Part shown: positions 46,664 through 58,756 of the stretch, one piece after another | Position numbering within the stretch: the stretch's first letter is position 1 | Layout: each line of letters opens with the position of its first letter | Assembly: GCA_037954235.1 (NCBI GenBank) | Contig: JBBMOA010000019.1 | Coordinates: 13,600,805-13,664,804, forward strand | DNA: 64,000 nt | Reading direction: 5' to 3' | Origin: Aulostomus chinensis | Taxonomy: Eukaryota; Chordata; Actinopteri; Syngnathiformes; Aulostomidae | Translations under genes and position numbers: made by a program | The notes under the pieces: model-generated | Told to the model about the DNA's origin: nothing | What the model saw: the letters and a program-made list of their open reading frames with translations, nothing else | The model's database searches: none

Positions 46664-47285
46664 ACTCTCTCCTATCATGTGCACCAATTTAGATGAATGT
46701 CCTCTTCAACAGTATGAGATTGTCTCAGGAGTCTGAAAATAACCAACAAAGAAGTCCTGCTATTAATTATGCATGCCATATACATTCCTTTTGAAGAGGA
46801 ATAAAGGCCTTTTGTGTTTGCACTGGTACAAAATTTTACTGCAGTTTAATGTAGTCAAAGACTCTGTTGTTGTCAGATGGAGACTGATGAAGAGGAGGGA
46901 CCTCGAGAAGAATCGTTTGATACTTTGCTCCGTGTGTAATGCTGAAAAATAGAGACCTATTTACTTCCTTTCTCTGTATCGCCTCTCTCCATCTGCTTCT
47001 CTCTTTGTAGTGTGTAGCTCATGTAGTCGTAGCCTGGCATTAATGTTACTGGTAAAATCTCTGTCCCAGTGAGCCTGCGGAGACTCCTACTGCTTGCTGC
47101 AGCATCAATAGTGAGTTAATACAGCTGGGATACACAGGAGGGGCTTGATGAGGTGCTATATTTCATTTTCTGTCTCTCTTATGACGGCCAATAATATTTA
47201 GCAATCGTGCTGATTCTGGCATATTTACACTGATGCTACGGCTCGTATATTGATTAATGTAAACTTTCCTAATTCAGTAAAATAA
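46664..47285. other. Gene-free stretch
   Basis: Nothing recognisable. Confidence 0.5.
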
Positions 47286-47640
47286 GAGCCCTAAATTTTC
47301 TTTTCCCTGGCAACACCAGCCAGCACTGATGAGGGACGCTGCAGTGTTCTCGTGCCACTGTGGAGATATGGACCCTCCACCTGATCCTCAGTCTGTCTCT
47401 TGCCAGCTGGGCATGTCCGGGAATCCTCCTGGGATGTGTCCATGACCTGTGTGTCCTAACAAGATGCCCAGACCACCTCAACTGGCTCTGAGGCGGTCAT
47501 GGATGACTGAGTTCTCACATTCTCCTTAAGAGAGACACCAATCCTCCTGTAGCTGCTGACGACGTCGTAGATGAACTTTTCCAGCCTCCAAGAACCCTCT
47601 GAATCAAAGAGGGGATGCTTCCTTCCTTTTATGCAGATAA
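47286..47640 (-). pseudogene. LINE C-terminal fragment (TRW-type), minus strand
   Basis: On the minus strand the 70-codon frame at 47269-47481 reads LRIRWRVHISTVAREHCSVP, matching the RTRWRDYISxLAWEHLGIPP block at the C-terminus of a common fish LINE (from memory). Its start, MRWSGHLVRTH, matches the LRWxGHLVRM block. A second frame (47456-47671) overlaps it at the left and supplies the preceding residues, showing a frameshift. The nucleotide alignment with the fragment at 14318 is visible by eye. No catalytic domain remains. The 182-codon plus-strand frame opposite (47571-48119) is an antisense artefact. Confidence 0.65.
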
Positions 47641-49887
47641 CGCTCGCTTGTGGGCGCAGTGAATTAGACAATTTTTTTTTTTTAAAAGGCCCCCACAGGC
47701 ATTTTGTTGTCTATTCCTCATTCTGGCAACTCCTGCGACAGTGCTGGTGCCAAACCATAACAGCTCTGTTGTCCCTTGGGGTCCATGGCTATCACAGGGA
47801 AGGGACGTGCTGCAACCTATCCTTCTCTCACACTGTATCAACAACAGCTAGATGTCCCTGCCAGACCTCGTTGAGCGGCTTTCAAGGACTCCTGTCAATG
47901 TATCCCAACACACCCCTCTTGAGGAATACATGTGGTCAGCCACTGAGAAGGCGTTTAAGGTCCAGCAGCCTGTCATTCGCTGTGCCAACAAATTTTGCAG
48001 GCAGCTCTGAGAAGGCATCCCGACAGCTGCTGTTATGTGGCTGTGAATCTAGACTGCACACGTCCAATCCAGTGCAAAACAGCCCCCCCCCCCCCTTAAA
48101 ACATCTGATTGAAAAGTGATCAAAGGTCAAAGAAATTAAGCATTGATACTGAGTTGCAGCTGCCTGCATGTGAAGGAGGACTAGCCTGACCCAACAACTG
48201 AGGACTGGGACGGTGACGCACCAGTCAGCTGTAGTGAAACAGACCAGGACTCAAACACAGCTGCTGTACAGACACTGGTCTCTTCAGGTGTAGGTGACGC
48301 TACATCAGCCATGTTCAATCCCTGATTGATGGAGGCTCTGCAGTGGCATTGACCTGGGTTGGATTATATTGACTGGTGTATGAGCCAAGAAAGAACCCAT
48401 TAAATTTGTGACAGATCTGTTCGACATTGTGAAAAATTGCATGATTTTACATTCGATTTGCCCGAGGCTGCTGCGGTGGTGGTATGTGAAGAGGATTGTG
48501 AAACACAGAGCCAGGTAAGTGCATCACCAACTCACTGGCGCGCTCTCCTCCTACGTCTACACATCTGTCTTTTATCCTTATTGAAGATTTTGAAATCCTT
48601 GAAGGAAAGCAGTGCAGGTAGTGAATATAAGAATCTGAATAAGAACATCTAATCCCAGGGATGGAATAGAATAGAAAAAGAAGAGGAACAAATGTATATA
48701 TTCATTTATGCTTGATTAATTCATTACATCTTTGGGAGTCAAAGTGTTTGTTTACTTGTGCTGCCTAAACAAAAGCAGATTTATGAAGATAGTGAATTTT
48801 GCAATTTACAATTCTAATAACTTTGCATATGATTAGCCCACCTTCTCAAACCAGAGTGTACCATAAATAAATAACTTTTAATTGCGAGAAGGTTTTCCTT
48901 CTTCTGATTTCTATACATGCTTATTTTTTCAACATTTTTCTTGTTTTGTTCTTGGCACACAGAATGAATTGTTTTAGTTCATGAAGCTCTTTCAAAATAA
49001 AAGATGTTCAAAGAAGAAAATGTTTTAAATTATTCTTGGTTAAAAAAGTAGTCTCAGGCATTTCTGTATGGTGACTGTAGGAGACTGTATTCTGATTGTA
49101 GTTTCTAGTGTGGACACATGCAGGTTTAGAAATTGAGTGTAAGCAAAATGTACATACACTTCCACCATCTTCAAAAATATATTTATTTTTCTTTAAAGTG
49201 CGATGCAAAGTCAAGATTTGATTCGGTGAGTAGAGCGACACCGACATTTTTGGAAGCTAGCAGGAGGGCTAGCGTCACCATGAGTCACCTCGGTTCTTCC
49301 ATTGGGTTTTATATTATTGAAGAAAACCATTTCTGTGGCAAACAAAACTTTTGACTCAAGTCAAATGAGTTTGCCCTGCAAGATAATCCTCACAAATGAG
49401 CACCGCTTGATTTCTGAAGCCAAACCGTTCTCATCTGAAGCACAAAGCTAACGTTACGCAATGAACAAGATAAACAGCACCTCTTGCTTTTTCTGTTTTT
49501 GGAGTGATGACATTTCAAATCCTTGAAAAAATGTCGTTTTGTTTAGCCACTTGTTACACAACCACTATTTGAAGGACATATTAAAGCTTCAAAAGAACAA
49601 AACATTAAAATATCTTAAACTTATCCTCAGACCTCATCCATTGACCTTAAGATAACGGAAACAGAACACTTAATAATGCTAACTTGTTTTTTTTTAGTTT
49701 TAGGTGTCATTCTTGCACCACGCTATTTAACCTCCATGTATTTGAGGAATTGGTTAATCGTCTTTCTAAGTCTAAAGCATTACTGTCCTTTTCTCTCCTT
49801 GGCTTAGTATCCCCAGTTGAAATCCTCCTTATTATTGCTGGGCTGCAGGTATTTTTGCAAGTCCCAAATGAGTGCTATAATCAAGAG

Positions 49888-49891
<4 letters not shown>
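47641..49891. other. Gene-free stretch, possibly with more LINE remnant to about 48.1 kb
   Basis: 47641-48120 is less AT-rich than its surroundings and may be an upstream part of the same LINE, but I find no diagnostic block. A C run lies at about 48083-48095. A CAG|GTAAGT donor-like site occurs at 48517, but no good acceptor precedes it. Confidence 0.35.
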
Positions 49892-49920
<29 letters not shown>

Positions 49921-49922
49921 TT
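49892..49922. repeat. (ATT)n microsatellite
   Basis: About ten ATT units; Ile repeat in one frame. Confidence 0.96.
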
Positions 49923-49942
49923 AGAGCAATGAAGAATAATGC

Positions 49943-49974
49943 TGTGTGTGTGTGTGTGTGTGTTTGTGTGTGTG
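49943..49974. repeat. (GT)n microsatellite
   Basis: GT run with one TTT interruption. Confidence 0.94.
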
Positions 49975-51140
49975 CAAGAAATGTTGAACTGATGAATCTG
50001 ACTTCATTTTTAAAGACCCATAAAAATAAGTCATAGTCTCATTAAACATAAAGAAGGCATTCTAAACAAATAGCTATTCATAAACTTGCCATCTTCACCA
50101 AATATTTCCTATCCTGATGTATTCTTCAAAGTAGTTTACGAAGAATAAAACAATCAGCTAGTGGGGATATTCTTTCTTGAGAGTTATGTCAAAGACAAGG
50201 GGAACTCTGAGTGCTGAAGTCCTGTCTTTGATCACATTTAATACGTTTCTAAGAGGATTAAACTGTCATATTAGATAGATTTTTCCAAGGGGGATAAATA
50301 TAAATCCTCCAAGTCTCAGTCGTGAAATGTGTAACCTTTTGCATCCTACTCTACTTGGCAGCATTTCTGTAAAAAATCGTTAAACCTCTACATTAGCTTT
50401 GCCTTTGCGTGACATGTATTATACAACATGTCAAGCATTCATTTGTGACAAGAGAATAAAGAATCTACAGTCATGCCAAAGATATTTAGCTTTAATAAGT
50501 GTATTTTATGTTTAAATATATTCCATCTGAATGGGGCGATGCCATAGACTAGGGTGGGGGGGGGGGTGCATGCACCGTTACAGTCTCGCCCATTGAGGTG
50601 GACTATTGTCCCAGTAAACTGGGGGGAACCGATTCACCAGGCAAAGTTTGTCTGAGTAGCAGCAAACGCCTTCACAGCTGTGGACACTCAGGCTTTCTTC
50701 AAGTTCAGCTTTCTTCATGGCCTACCAACATAGATTGTAAATCAGCTGCAAGCGGCGGCACACACCTGCCCAGGACCACAGCTGAATATTAACCAGAGCG
50801 GCTAAAGTGGCACATTTACAAGAATGTCTGTTACAGTGCACTGTCACTGTAACTTTAAACCACATAAATAAATAAAAGCGCCACAGTGGATCTTGGGGAG
50901 CATTCACAGAACATTCCAGTTATAGTGAATACATGCCAGGGTGATTCTGTCCCCTCACCCTCCTGATCCACACACGGGAGTCCAACTTTGAAAAACACAA
51001 TTTCATTCAGACTAACACGTTTACATAAATTTTAAAAATCCAGTTGAAGTTTAACTGACACAATACTCTGACTTTTTGGACTCACTGAGAACTCTCAGCT
51101 TGACTCTCAGTAATGATCAGATAGAGATGCTGGTTGTAGC
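49975..51140. other. Gene-free stretch
   Basis: No gene seen. A G run ends in the perfect 12-bp palindrome GGTGCATGCACC (50565-50576). Confidence 0.5.
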
Positions 51141-51270
51141 AATTTGAAGGGGTGGGAAAAGTACACATTCATTGCTGAAATAGTCGTACAGATACTCAAG
51201 TAGAAGTACTGATTCAACCCAACCATACTCAAGGAAAAGTACAGGCTCTTAAATGTACTCAAACGTAGTC
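51140..51270 (+). repeat. Possible DNA-transposon-derived repeat (AAAAGTAC/CTCAAGTA type)
   Basis: GGGGTGGGAAAAGTACAC, ATACTCAAGTAGAAGTACTG and ACTCAAGGAAAAGTACAGGC recall a repeat frequent in fish genomes (motifs of TACTCAAGTAAAAGTA type). No TIR pair or TSD found, so class and ends are uncertain. Confidence 0.35.
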
Positions 51271-53190
51271 AATATTCTTTTTTCCCCTTTTTTGAACTCA
51301 AGAACACAAGAATATAAGCAGGCCAAAGACATTGAATCGACTATTATGAAATTATATAGAACGTTAGACACCCTTTCTCCTCAGTCGAGTGTCTCTAATG
51401 CGTCTGGTGATTTTCAATAAGTAAATACAGCAGCTGTGTTCTTCAAGCTGCTTAACAGTTGGTAAACATCATCTTCTTCCTTTGGCGACCACTGTTTACC
51501 GGCGTTACCATCATGACTAGAGAGAAGGCTTTTCTCTCTTGTGTCAAAACTACATCCTGGTTTTAAAATGTAAGCAGAACGTAGCCATATTTGGTTGAAA
51601 ATGTTGGCAGTGAATGTAAAAAGAAAAATAAATGGTCGAATAGGAGACAGATGCCTGAAAAATCTACTCACAGTCAGTAATGAGGTATTTTTACTTCCAA
51701 TCACTGTCAATTTGGGAGGTCCTTGGCTGGACTGTGACTGGGGGCATGTTGTAATCATGACTTCACACTGGGTTTATTGTTGCTTTTATTATTTTTACAG
51801 TTGTAATGTTTAAGGGCAGTGAGACCAGACAAGGAGGGGCAGTAATCCTGGATCATAAACTCCAGTGAGCCGTGTCGGACTGTCTAGCCAAAGCATATTG
51901 TTTAACAGCAGCACTAAAGGGGGGTTCCTGATTATGCAGGCTGGTTATGTTAACACGCATCCTTCCTCCTCCTCACTTGAATAGACAGTATTCTTCATTC
52001 AGGGATTTGCAAACCAACTTGATTAGCTTTTCTCTGAGGGCAAAACAGGAGGCAACAAGGACAAAATATCCCTCCTCTGGAAGGTGTCACTGTCATTTAG
52101 AAGCAGGAACGTTCAAGCCGGGGTCTTCTGATGAGGCAGGTGGATTTGCTGAGACCGGTCGGCAGCTTAATGAACCTCCTGGGGTTCTGTGTTTACTTCA
52201 CTAAGAAGCAACCCTTTTTACAAAACCCAGGTTAAACAATGTGTGAAATGAATTTATAAATATTAATGGTATTCCTGATGAAACTAATCCACCAGGCTTC
52301 TCCTTGCAGGGCTGCTGTAGAGGGGCTGTTTGGAGCTGCTCCTTCAGGCTGTGTATCCCATGTGTTGGTAATGAGGAAGTGATCAATGCATCGATTAAAT
52401 GTCAGCCAAGATTAAGCTTTTTATCAGCCTCTTATCACTACCATGGAAGCTTTCGCTTCTGTCTCCAAATGAGGCATAATTGCATGCATACAAGAAGAAC
52501 ATCATCAACAAACGCAGAAGAAGGTGACTAATAAACAAGCCTGAGTCAACAGGTTGAAGGTTAAACTCATGACCTTATGGGGGCTGCCAGGGTTGGTCAT
52601 ATGTCCTTTGAAATGAACAGTGCATTTTACCAACTTGAATCTTGTGTCCGAGTTAATGGTTCATTTTTCATGATGTTAAACTTAACTGATCATTCTTTCT
52701 GTTGATATTTCTTGAAAATCGCTGCCAGGTGAATGCCACTTTTTAAGCCTTGGAGGATTTTTAGCAATCCTCTTCCACATTCTCTCTAATTATACATTGT
52801 TTATTTGTATCTGGGGTTTTCTGGACTTGAAAGTGAAGAAAGCTAAACGAAAAAATATTCAAAATATGTGTCAAAAGAAGCAAGTATTTTTTTTTCACCA
52901 GAATAATCATCTTTTCCATTATAGTAAAACCAATGCCAACATTTGATGACTCATCCTGCACCAGGGGTTGTGTATTAATCATATAGCCAATGAAAAGGTT
53001 TTATCTGGTTGTTAAGCCCCTCCTCCACTTGATGTGCCTTGAAAAGACTTTTTTCCATAGAGACAAATTGTGGCGGTGGAGAGAGGTGCATCTTCTTCTT
53101 TTTTTTTGAGCATCACACCACCCTGTCAAACATCTCATTCAACCATCACAATGTGATCCATTTGATCTGATCGGTAACTGATCAATCAGA
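51271..53190. other. Gene-free stretch
   Basis: The 114-codon minus-strand frame (51414-51758) has no domain that I recognise. Otherwise AT-rich. Confidence 0.45.
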
Positions 53191-53192
53191 TC

Positions 53193-53398
53193 ATGCCTGT
53201 GTGGGTTCTCTCTGGTACTCCAGCTTCCTCCCACAGTCCAAAGACATCAAGAGAGGACGAGGCTGATTGATACTCTAAATTGACTGTAGGTGTGACTGTG
53301 AGTGTGAATGGTTGTCTGTCTCTATGTGTTGGTCCTGTGATGGACTGGTGACTCATCCAGGGTGAACCCCACCTCTCAGGAAGACAATGGATGGATGG
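53193..53398 (+). repeat. SINE-A copy 10, 5'-truncated and internally deleted
   Basis: The copy starts at TGTGTGGGTTCTCTCTGG in the body, runs to CCACCTCTCAGG, then jumps to AAGACAATGG(ATGG). The segment that normally holds the CTGCTGGGATAGGCTCC block and the C tract is missing, so it can join the body to the tail without the C run. No clear TSD. Confidence 0.85.
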
Positions 53399-54780
53399 GT
53401 TTGTAACATTTAGAAAGTCTGTAAGAGTCACGTGTTCGAGTTAGCAAGTGGCTAACATGATGTAGCTCTACTGCAGCGATGTAACTCTTTCCGCTGTAAA
53501 GTGGTGAATGATTTGTTTTTAGCATCTTGCAACCCTGATTAAATGATTGATTTTACTCTTGAAATGTGAAATTTGAACATTTAGAGAGTCTGAAGAGCTG
53601 CCTGATTAAGTTATTTATCTACATTAACTAGCAGAGCGCTAAGCAGAAGTAGTTCATCCAGCATAAGGCTCTGGTGCACATGTTCTACCATGCAAGGTGT
53701 TGTCAACATTAAGTGCTATTGGCAAATGTAGATTGGATTTATTTGAAGGGATGTATTTTTAGCTGGTTCCTCACTTATTTGGCCTCCCGCAGCTTTCACA
53801 ACAAGGGTCCAGTTTATATTGTCAGAGCACAAACCGCACCATTTTCACAGTTTGATATTTTCCTGACTGCAAAAATCACTTTGCCTCTCTCTGCGGTGTT
53901 CCTGTGCTGAGTCCAGCACCAGAGGAAGGAGAGATCGGTTGGTTCATTCTAAAGAGGCTACCACGAAGCAAAGCCAGTTGTTGATATTCTTGTGGAAATT
54001 GGGTCAAAAATATTTGTGTTCGGTACAATGTCAAACCTCTTCCACAATTTATTTTAATCAATAGTTGCAAATCCCTGAAGACAGTGCGCTGCAATAACAG
54101 ATTTATCACCCAAATACAAATCTAATGATCTAATGGAACACTCTCCATGCAGCCAGCAGGCAGAGCAAATATACAGTAACATGAGTAACTGAAAGGGTGA
54201 CTCTTAAGTTCTCCAGGAAACATTTTTTTCTCTGTATTTAATGCAGCTTTCTGCAGGTTGATTATGCAGCAGCCTCTAATATTCCATATCTAATGATGTG
54301 TCAAATGTTGCTCTGAGTGCATTTGGCGAATGTGAGGAAACACATTTTTTAACTCAGGAAGATATAAGATGTGTTAAGATACACATTATTCATCCCTTTA
54401 TTAAACTACCTGCCATCAACACCAGGGACCACGTACACCTCTGCATACCTCATTGTCTGTTACAATTCACTGTTTTTATGAGAAATGTTGGTTTACAGGG
54501 TTTAATTAAACCTGAATATCTGCCTCCTTTCTGACCAAACCAAAAACTCCATCTCATGACGATTTACAATGAGATACCTCTTGTATGAAGTAAGTGTTAG
54601 GCTTTTGGCAGCTTGATGTGCCTGGTTGAGAGTGCATCCTCACACTCTCTCATCTATAATCTCAATCCAACAACTGGTGGATTCTTTGCACTGCTGTCAC
54701 AGTGAATGAAAGGGTGACTTGTTTTTGTTTCGTTGACTCATTTCCGTTGAAGTGTCAAGCTAATTCTAAGCAAAGTGAGG
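53399..54780. other. Gene-free stretch
   Basis: Nothing recognisable. Confidence 0.5.
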
Positions 54781-55265
54781 GAAAAAGGACTCAAATGCAG
54801 AAAACACTTGGACGAACAACAGCTTTGACAGCTAACAAGCAAAATGAATGCTGGTGAACATTGCAGGGTGAGCAACACGGTGGAGTGAGCCACAGTTCGG
54901 GAGCGACACAGACAACTGAACTAAACCACAAACCCAACTAATGACACAACAAGAGGGAAAAAGGTGGGAGGACATGAGGGCAGAAAGGTGCTGATTGGGT
55001 GGGGGACTCAGGGAACACAGCTGTGACCAATGAGACACAGGTGAGGCACTTAAAAAAGGTGGGAACCAAACAAGGACAGTGTGAAAAACACAATGAAGAG
55101 ACACAGGAACTGAGTTGATTGGTCCCCATCCAGAAACCAACTAAGACTAAGACACTAAAGCCCTTTTCACACTGCACCAAAAACACGGGTTTTTGGGCAC
55201 TCTGAAAGGGTCGACTCAGCATTCCGACCCGCGTCGCATTCCAAGGTTTGGAAATAAATGTGAAG
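54780..55265. repeat. Possible dispersed fish repeats, two types side by side
   Basis: 54780-55150 is AC- and GA-rich with AAAAAGGACTCAAATGCAG and GGTGCTGATTGGGTGGGG, resembling the region at 22490. 55155-55265 contains CCCTTTTCACACTGCACC, an ACGGGTTTTTGG block and GAAAGGGTCGAC, like a fish DNA-transposon repeat recalled by its CCTTTTCACACTG end. The 102- and 124-codon minus-strand frames across this region are explained by the skewed composition. Class not established. Confidence 0.3.
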
Positions 55266-55352
55266 ATGTGGTGAAAACAGCTGGTGTGAGATGAGAGATT
55301 CAGTATGCCCATCTCCTATTTTACGTCTATTGATTCTTTGTCAAAAAAGATT

Positions 55353-55368
55353 AAAAAAAAAAAAAAAA
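55353..55368. repeat. A homopolymer (16 A)
   Basis: Pure A run. Confidence 0.9.
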
Positions 55369-56395
55369 CACCAAGCGAGCTCAAAAGAATCCCATCACAC
55401 AATTTCCTGCCCCCTCACATGTACCGTGACCTCCCCCTGAACCACCTACGACAGTTCAACGCATATAAACACAATAAGAGCGATCCAACTTTTATTCTGC
55501 TGCCATCATCACATCTTTGTAAAGCCAACCATTTTAATAATCAGCAGAACATCCCCCTGATTATATCGACCTTTCCCTGTGGCCTTTTCCCATGAAGAAT
55601 TGAAACGCTGTGAGACAGCAGCTCTTAGCAGGATTAAATTAGTGCTGAGTAAAGCTCGTTTTATCCTGACCGCTGCCTCAGGATGTATAGACGTCACCTG
55701 CACGCCCAGATTTGACTCCATGAGCTGCGTGTCCAAAATACTTCATCACGGCAAATACCTGTGACCGCATGATCACTAAGTGACACTTGACATTTTAATA
55801 CGAGGAAATTATTTCATGAGATGCTTTACAATTACTGTACAGCTGTATTACCTTATTGATTAACCTTTGAATGATTATTTGGAGACAGAAAGCATACAGA
55901 AGTGCATTGTTTTATAAGCCAAACTCTGATTGCATGATGAGCTATATGAGGCGTTTTGGTAGAGAACCAGGGTCAGTGCAAAGCAGAGATCTCATGATGT
56001 CTAATGGAATGGCAGCTTAAAATAGCCTCAGACAGAGAGAGGGTGGGAAGGCTGTGCTGTGACATATTTAAAATCTAAGATACCACAGAAGATTATCCAG
56101 CTATTCAGACTGATGCTCTCATGACGGCTGCAAAAACTAGACATCGCAGCCTAATAACTTCCCGAATAGCTGAGCGTCAGTGATGCAGTCAAGAGATTTG
56201 GTCGGTGCTCTGAACTTTCCATTAAATGGACAAATAATCCAGGATGGATGTGAGGATGTGATGGCTGAACAACAACCAGATTACTGTTTTCAAAAGAGTC
56301 TGTTCAGGACATTCAATAAAAACACCAACACAATCTTTTCTGTTGCACTCATCTTCTTAAAAAGATGGAGGAAGGTCATTTTATGAAAAAGTCTC
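55369..56395. other. Gene-free stretch
   Basis: No recognisable feature. The 96-codon frame at 55305-55595 includes the A run (Lys repeat). Confidence 0.45.
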
Positions 56396-56715
56396 AGAAG
56401 CCTTCAGGCTGGAGTCGGGGTTCACCCTGGACAGGTCACCAGTCCATCACAGGGCCAACACATAGAGACAGACAACCATTCACACTCACAGTCACACCTA
56501 CGGTCAATTTAGAGTATCAATCAGCCTCGTCCTCTCTTGATGTCTTTGGACTGTGGGAGGAAGCTGGAGTACCAGAGAGAACCCACACAGGAACAGGAGA
56601 ACATGGAGACTCCACACAGAAAGATCCTGTGATGGAGCCGGGGCACGAACCTGGAACCCAGAACCTTCTTGCTGTGAGGCGACAGTGCTGACCACTGCAC
56701 CACCGTGCCGCACTG
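56396..56715 (-). mobile_element. SINE-A copy 11, minus strand, lacking its 3' tail
   Basis: The tRNA-like head is at the right (CCACTGCACCACCGTGCCGC to about 56711) with a GGTTCGTGCCC B box on the minus strand. The body runs left to CAGAAGCCTTCAGG, where the C tract, AGGATAAGC segment and (ATGG)n tail are absent. A CCAGAA duplication of about 9 bases follows the B box region. Loss of the 3' end is unusual for a target-primed product and suggests a later deletion. Frames of 65-126 codons are not genes. Confidence 0.88.
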
Positions 56716-56720
56716 CACTT

Positions 56721-56733
56721 ACATACACAAACA

Positions 56734-56797
<64 letters not shown>

Positions 56798-56880
56798 TAT
56801 ACTGTATGTATGTGGATATATAGATATAGATATTTATATATATATATATATATATAAAAAGTGTGTGTGTGTGTGTGTAT
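56721..56880. repeat. (CA)n - (AT)n - (GT)n composite microsatellite
   Basis: About 38 CA units (to 56797) are followed by mixed TATGTATGTGGATATA, an AT block and about nine GT units (56862-56878). CA and GT arms are complementary, giving a long imperfect inverted repeat. It directly abuts the head end of SINE-A copy 11. Confidence 0.96.
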
Positions 56881-57960
56881 AAGTATATACATTGCATACA
56901 GGGTGGAGGGATGGAAATTCAGCTGCGACTAATGGCTGAGGAAGCTAACATAAGCTAGAAATTTTAGTTTTCCTTCATTGTAGATGTTCCTCCACAGTTG
57001 CTTACAATATTCCATTATTATTATTACATGATGGTCTTTGTTATTACCATGTTGTTACAGTTATTGTTTCATCATCTTTGTCAGTGTTACCTGCTACAAC
57101 GGGTAATGGCTAATGGGAATCTTGATGGCAAAAGTTGTTGTTTTTTTAGAAATAGACTCATTTAAAAAATCCTTTCAAAAAAACAAGAAGCAATGTTTTA
57201 TTTTTATCAAAGGTTCTTTGGAAGAACAGACGTCAGCTCTCTAGTTCCTCAGCGGAACACTCAGATGATTAGCGCCCTCTCGCTTGCTAGCTAGCCTTAA
57301 AAATGAACTTTGATAAGTGAAAAAATATCCCCCTAGGAGGCATTTTTCAGGCGTAAGTGGCTGTTTTGTCTAATTCTCCCACTGACCACAGTTTATTCTG
57401 CAAGTAACAAACAAAACATCACTTCATTTACAAAAATAAGAGTCTTTAGAACAAAATGAATGTTTTCTTTCCCATGAAAACCACTGAAGAACTCACTGAA
57501 TTCAAACCTGCTGTTTCCTCCTCACTGAGCCCAGAAAAGCTGTTTCTACACCCAAAAAACAGATTTTGAGTGTCGTGAAAAATGATGTATTGTTTTGCTG
57601 CCAGACTCCACGATATTGTGTGCAGAGAGCAACCAGGCGTCGGTCTGTGTCCCTGCACGGCTACAGTACTGGGAATGTTTAACCGTAGAATTCATTTAAC
57701 ACTTAGCTTTGATCCCCTGTGACACACATGAAAGTGTGTTTTGTACCAAAGTGCACAAGAGATGGAGGTGAAGGTCAGCTGTAATGCTCCCCGCTAAATT
57801 GATTATATGAGCTCCATTTAAGTACCTGTTCAGAATATCGATTGGGAGGCAATTGATCTGTTCAGTCCAAGGTAAGCAGACAACCTGTCTTTAATTTAAT
57901 GAACTGACAAACATGGCATGACAGCTGAATTCCAAATCCACCTGTACTCACTGTGTCACA
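56881..57960. other. Gene-free stretch
   Basis: AT-rich; no recognised element. Confidence 0.5.
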
Positions 57961-57988
57961 GAGAGCTGCCTTCTCTCCCTTTCTTCAG

Positions 57989-58003
57989 GTTTTCTGTGAG
58001 GAG
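57989..58003 (+). other. Possible 15-nt microexon
   Basis: A good acceptor, TCTCCCTTTCTTCAG (ends 57988), is followed by GTTTTCTGTGAGGAG and a donor-like GAG|GTAATG. In phase 0 it reads VFCEE. It lies about 280 bp upstream of the exon-like segment at 58285. Such pairings arise by chance; no other evidence. Confidence 0.12.
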
Positions 58004-58217
58004 GTAATGGGACGTTATCAAGTCTCATTTTACTCGTCCCACATCTCTTAAACCAACATGCTTTTCCATCCAAACAATGTCATCAAGTGACTTGTGTAAT
58101 TGCCTCTGCTCGTGGCTTGTTTGTTTCCCTGCTTTGTGAAAAGTTGCAAACATTTTTGCTTAAATTTTGTGGAACAACTCTGACAGGCACAGATGTGGGA
58201 GAAGACAGCAGAACCAC

Positions 58218-58276
58218 TTCTCTCTTTCTCTCTCTCCTTTCTCTCTCTCTCTCTCTCTCGCTCTCTCTCTCTCTCC
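58218..58276. repeat. (CT)n microsatellite
   Basis: About 28 CT units with a few interruptions. It forms the pyrimidine tract of the acceptor at 58284. Arg-Glu frames on the minus strand are artefacts. Confidence 0.96.
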
Positions 58277-58284
58277 TTCTGCAG

Positions 58285-58375
58285 AACTTCCTTCAGCTGT
58301 TGGGGAGAAACCATGTCTGGTGCTGCAGGCTACAGGAGAGACGCGTCCACTGTGGTGATGGAGATCAGAGGCCAG
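58285..58375 (+). other. Exon-like segment, 91 bp, between strong splice signals
   Basis: A very long CT tract ending CTCCTTCTGCAG (58273-58284) provides a strong acceptor, and GGCCAG|GTGAGAG (58376) a strong donor. Two frames are open across the 91 bases. One begins NFLQLLGRNH; the other contains ATG in a fair context (GAAACCATGT, 58308-58317) and reads MSGAAGYRRDASTVVMEIRG to the donor. I recognise neither. If real it could be an internal exon or a first coding exon of a plus-strand gene with its remainder beyond 64 kb. The CT microsatellite may have produced the acceptor by chance. Confidence 0.28.
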
Positions 58376-58756
58376 GTGAGAGAGAAGAGACCACAGTGAG
58401 GAGACCATCCTAAAAGGTCCTTTGAGAAACCACTGGTTTAAACTCACAAATTCAGCCTAACCTGCTGGATGTGTGGGACTAAAAGGACTCATCAGGTCAG
58501 GTATCGCTGTAGTTTATAGGACAATTTCCAGTGAAAGTCCAGACTCATATATGGGTGAACCAGCACTGGGGGGTGTAGAAGTAGCAGTCGTAGAGGTCAG
58601 TAGGGAACGCCATTCAGTTCAAGATTTACAAAACTCTCATCAATGAGTTTTAAACTGTGGACATACCTCCTGCTGTTCCCTGTGTTTCTGACGCTTGTTC
58701 ATTTTACTGAACGTTTTGCTGGAGTTACATCCTGTCTTAGTGTTCCACATGCAGCT
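58376..58756. other. Gene-free stretch
   Basis: No recognised element. Confidence 0.45.

Noticed and set aside
47571..48119. 182-codon plus-strand frame
   Set aside because: It begins opposite the LINE fragment, ends on a C run (Pro repeat) and has no domain I recognise.
48437..48522. Exon ending at the CAG|GTAAGT donor at 48517
   Set aside because: The donor is strong but the upstream sequence lacks a pyrimidine tract and a good AG.
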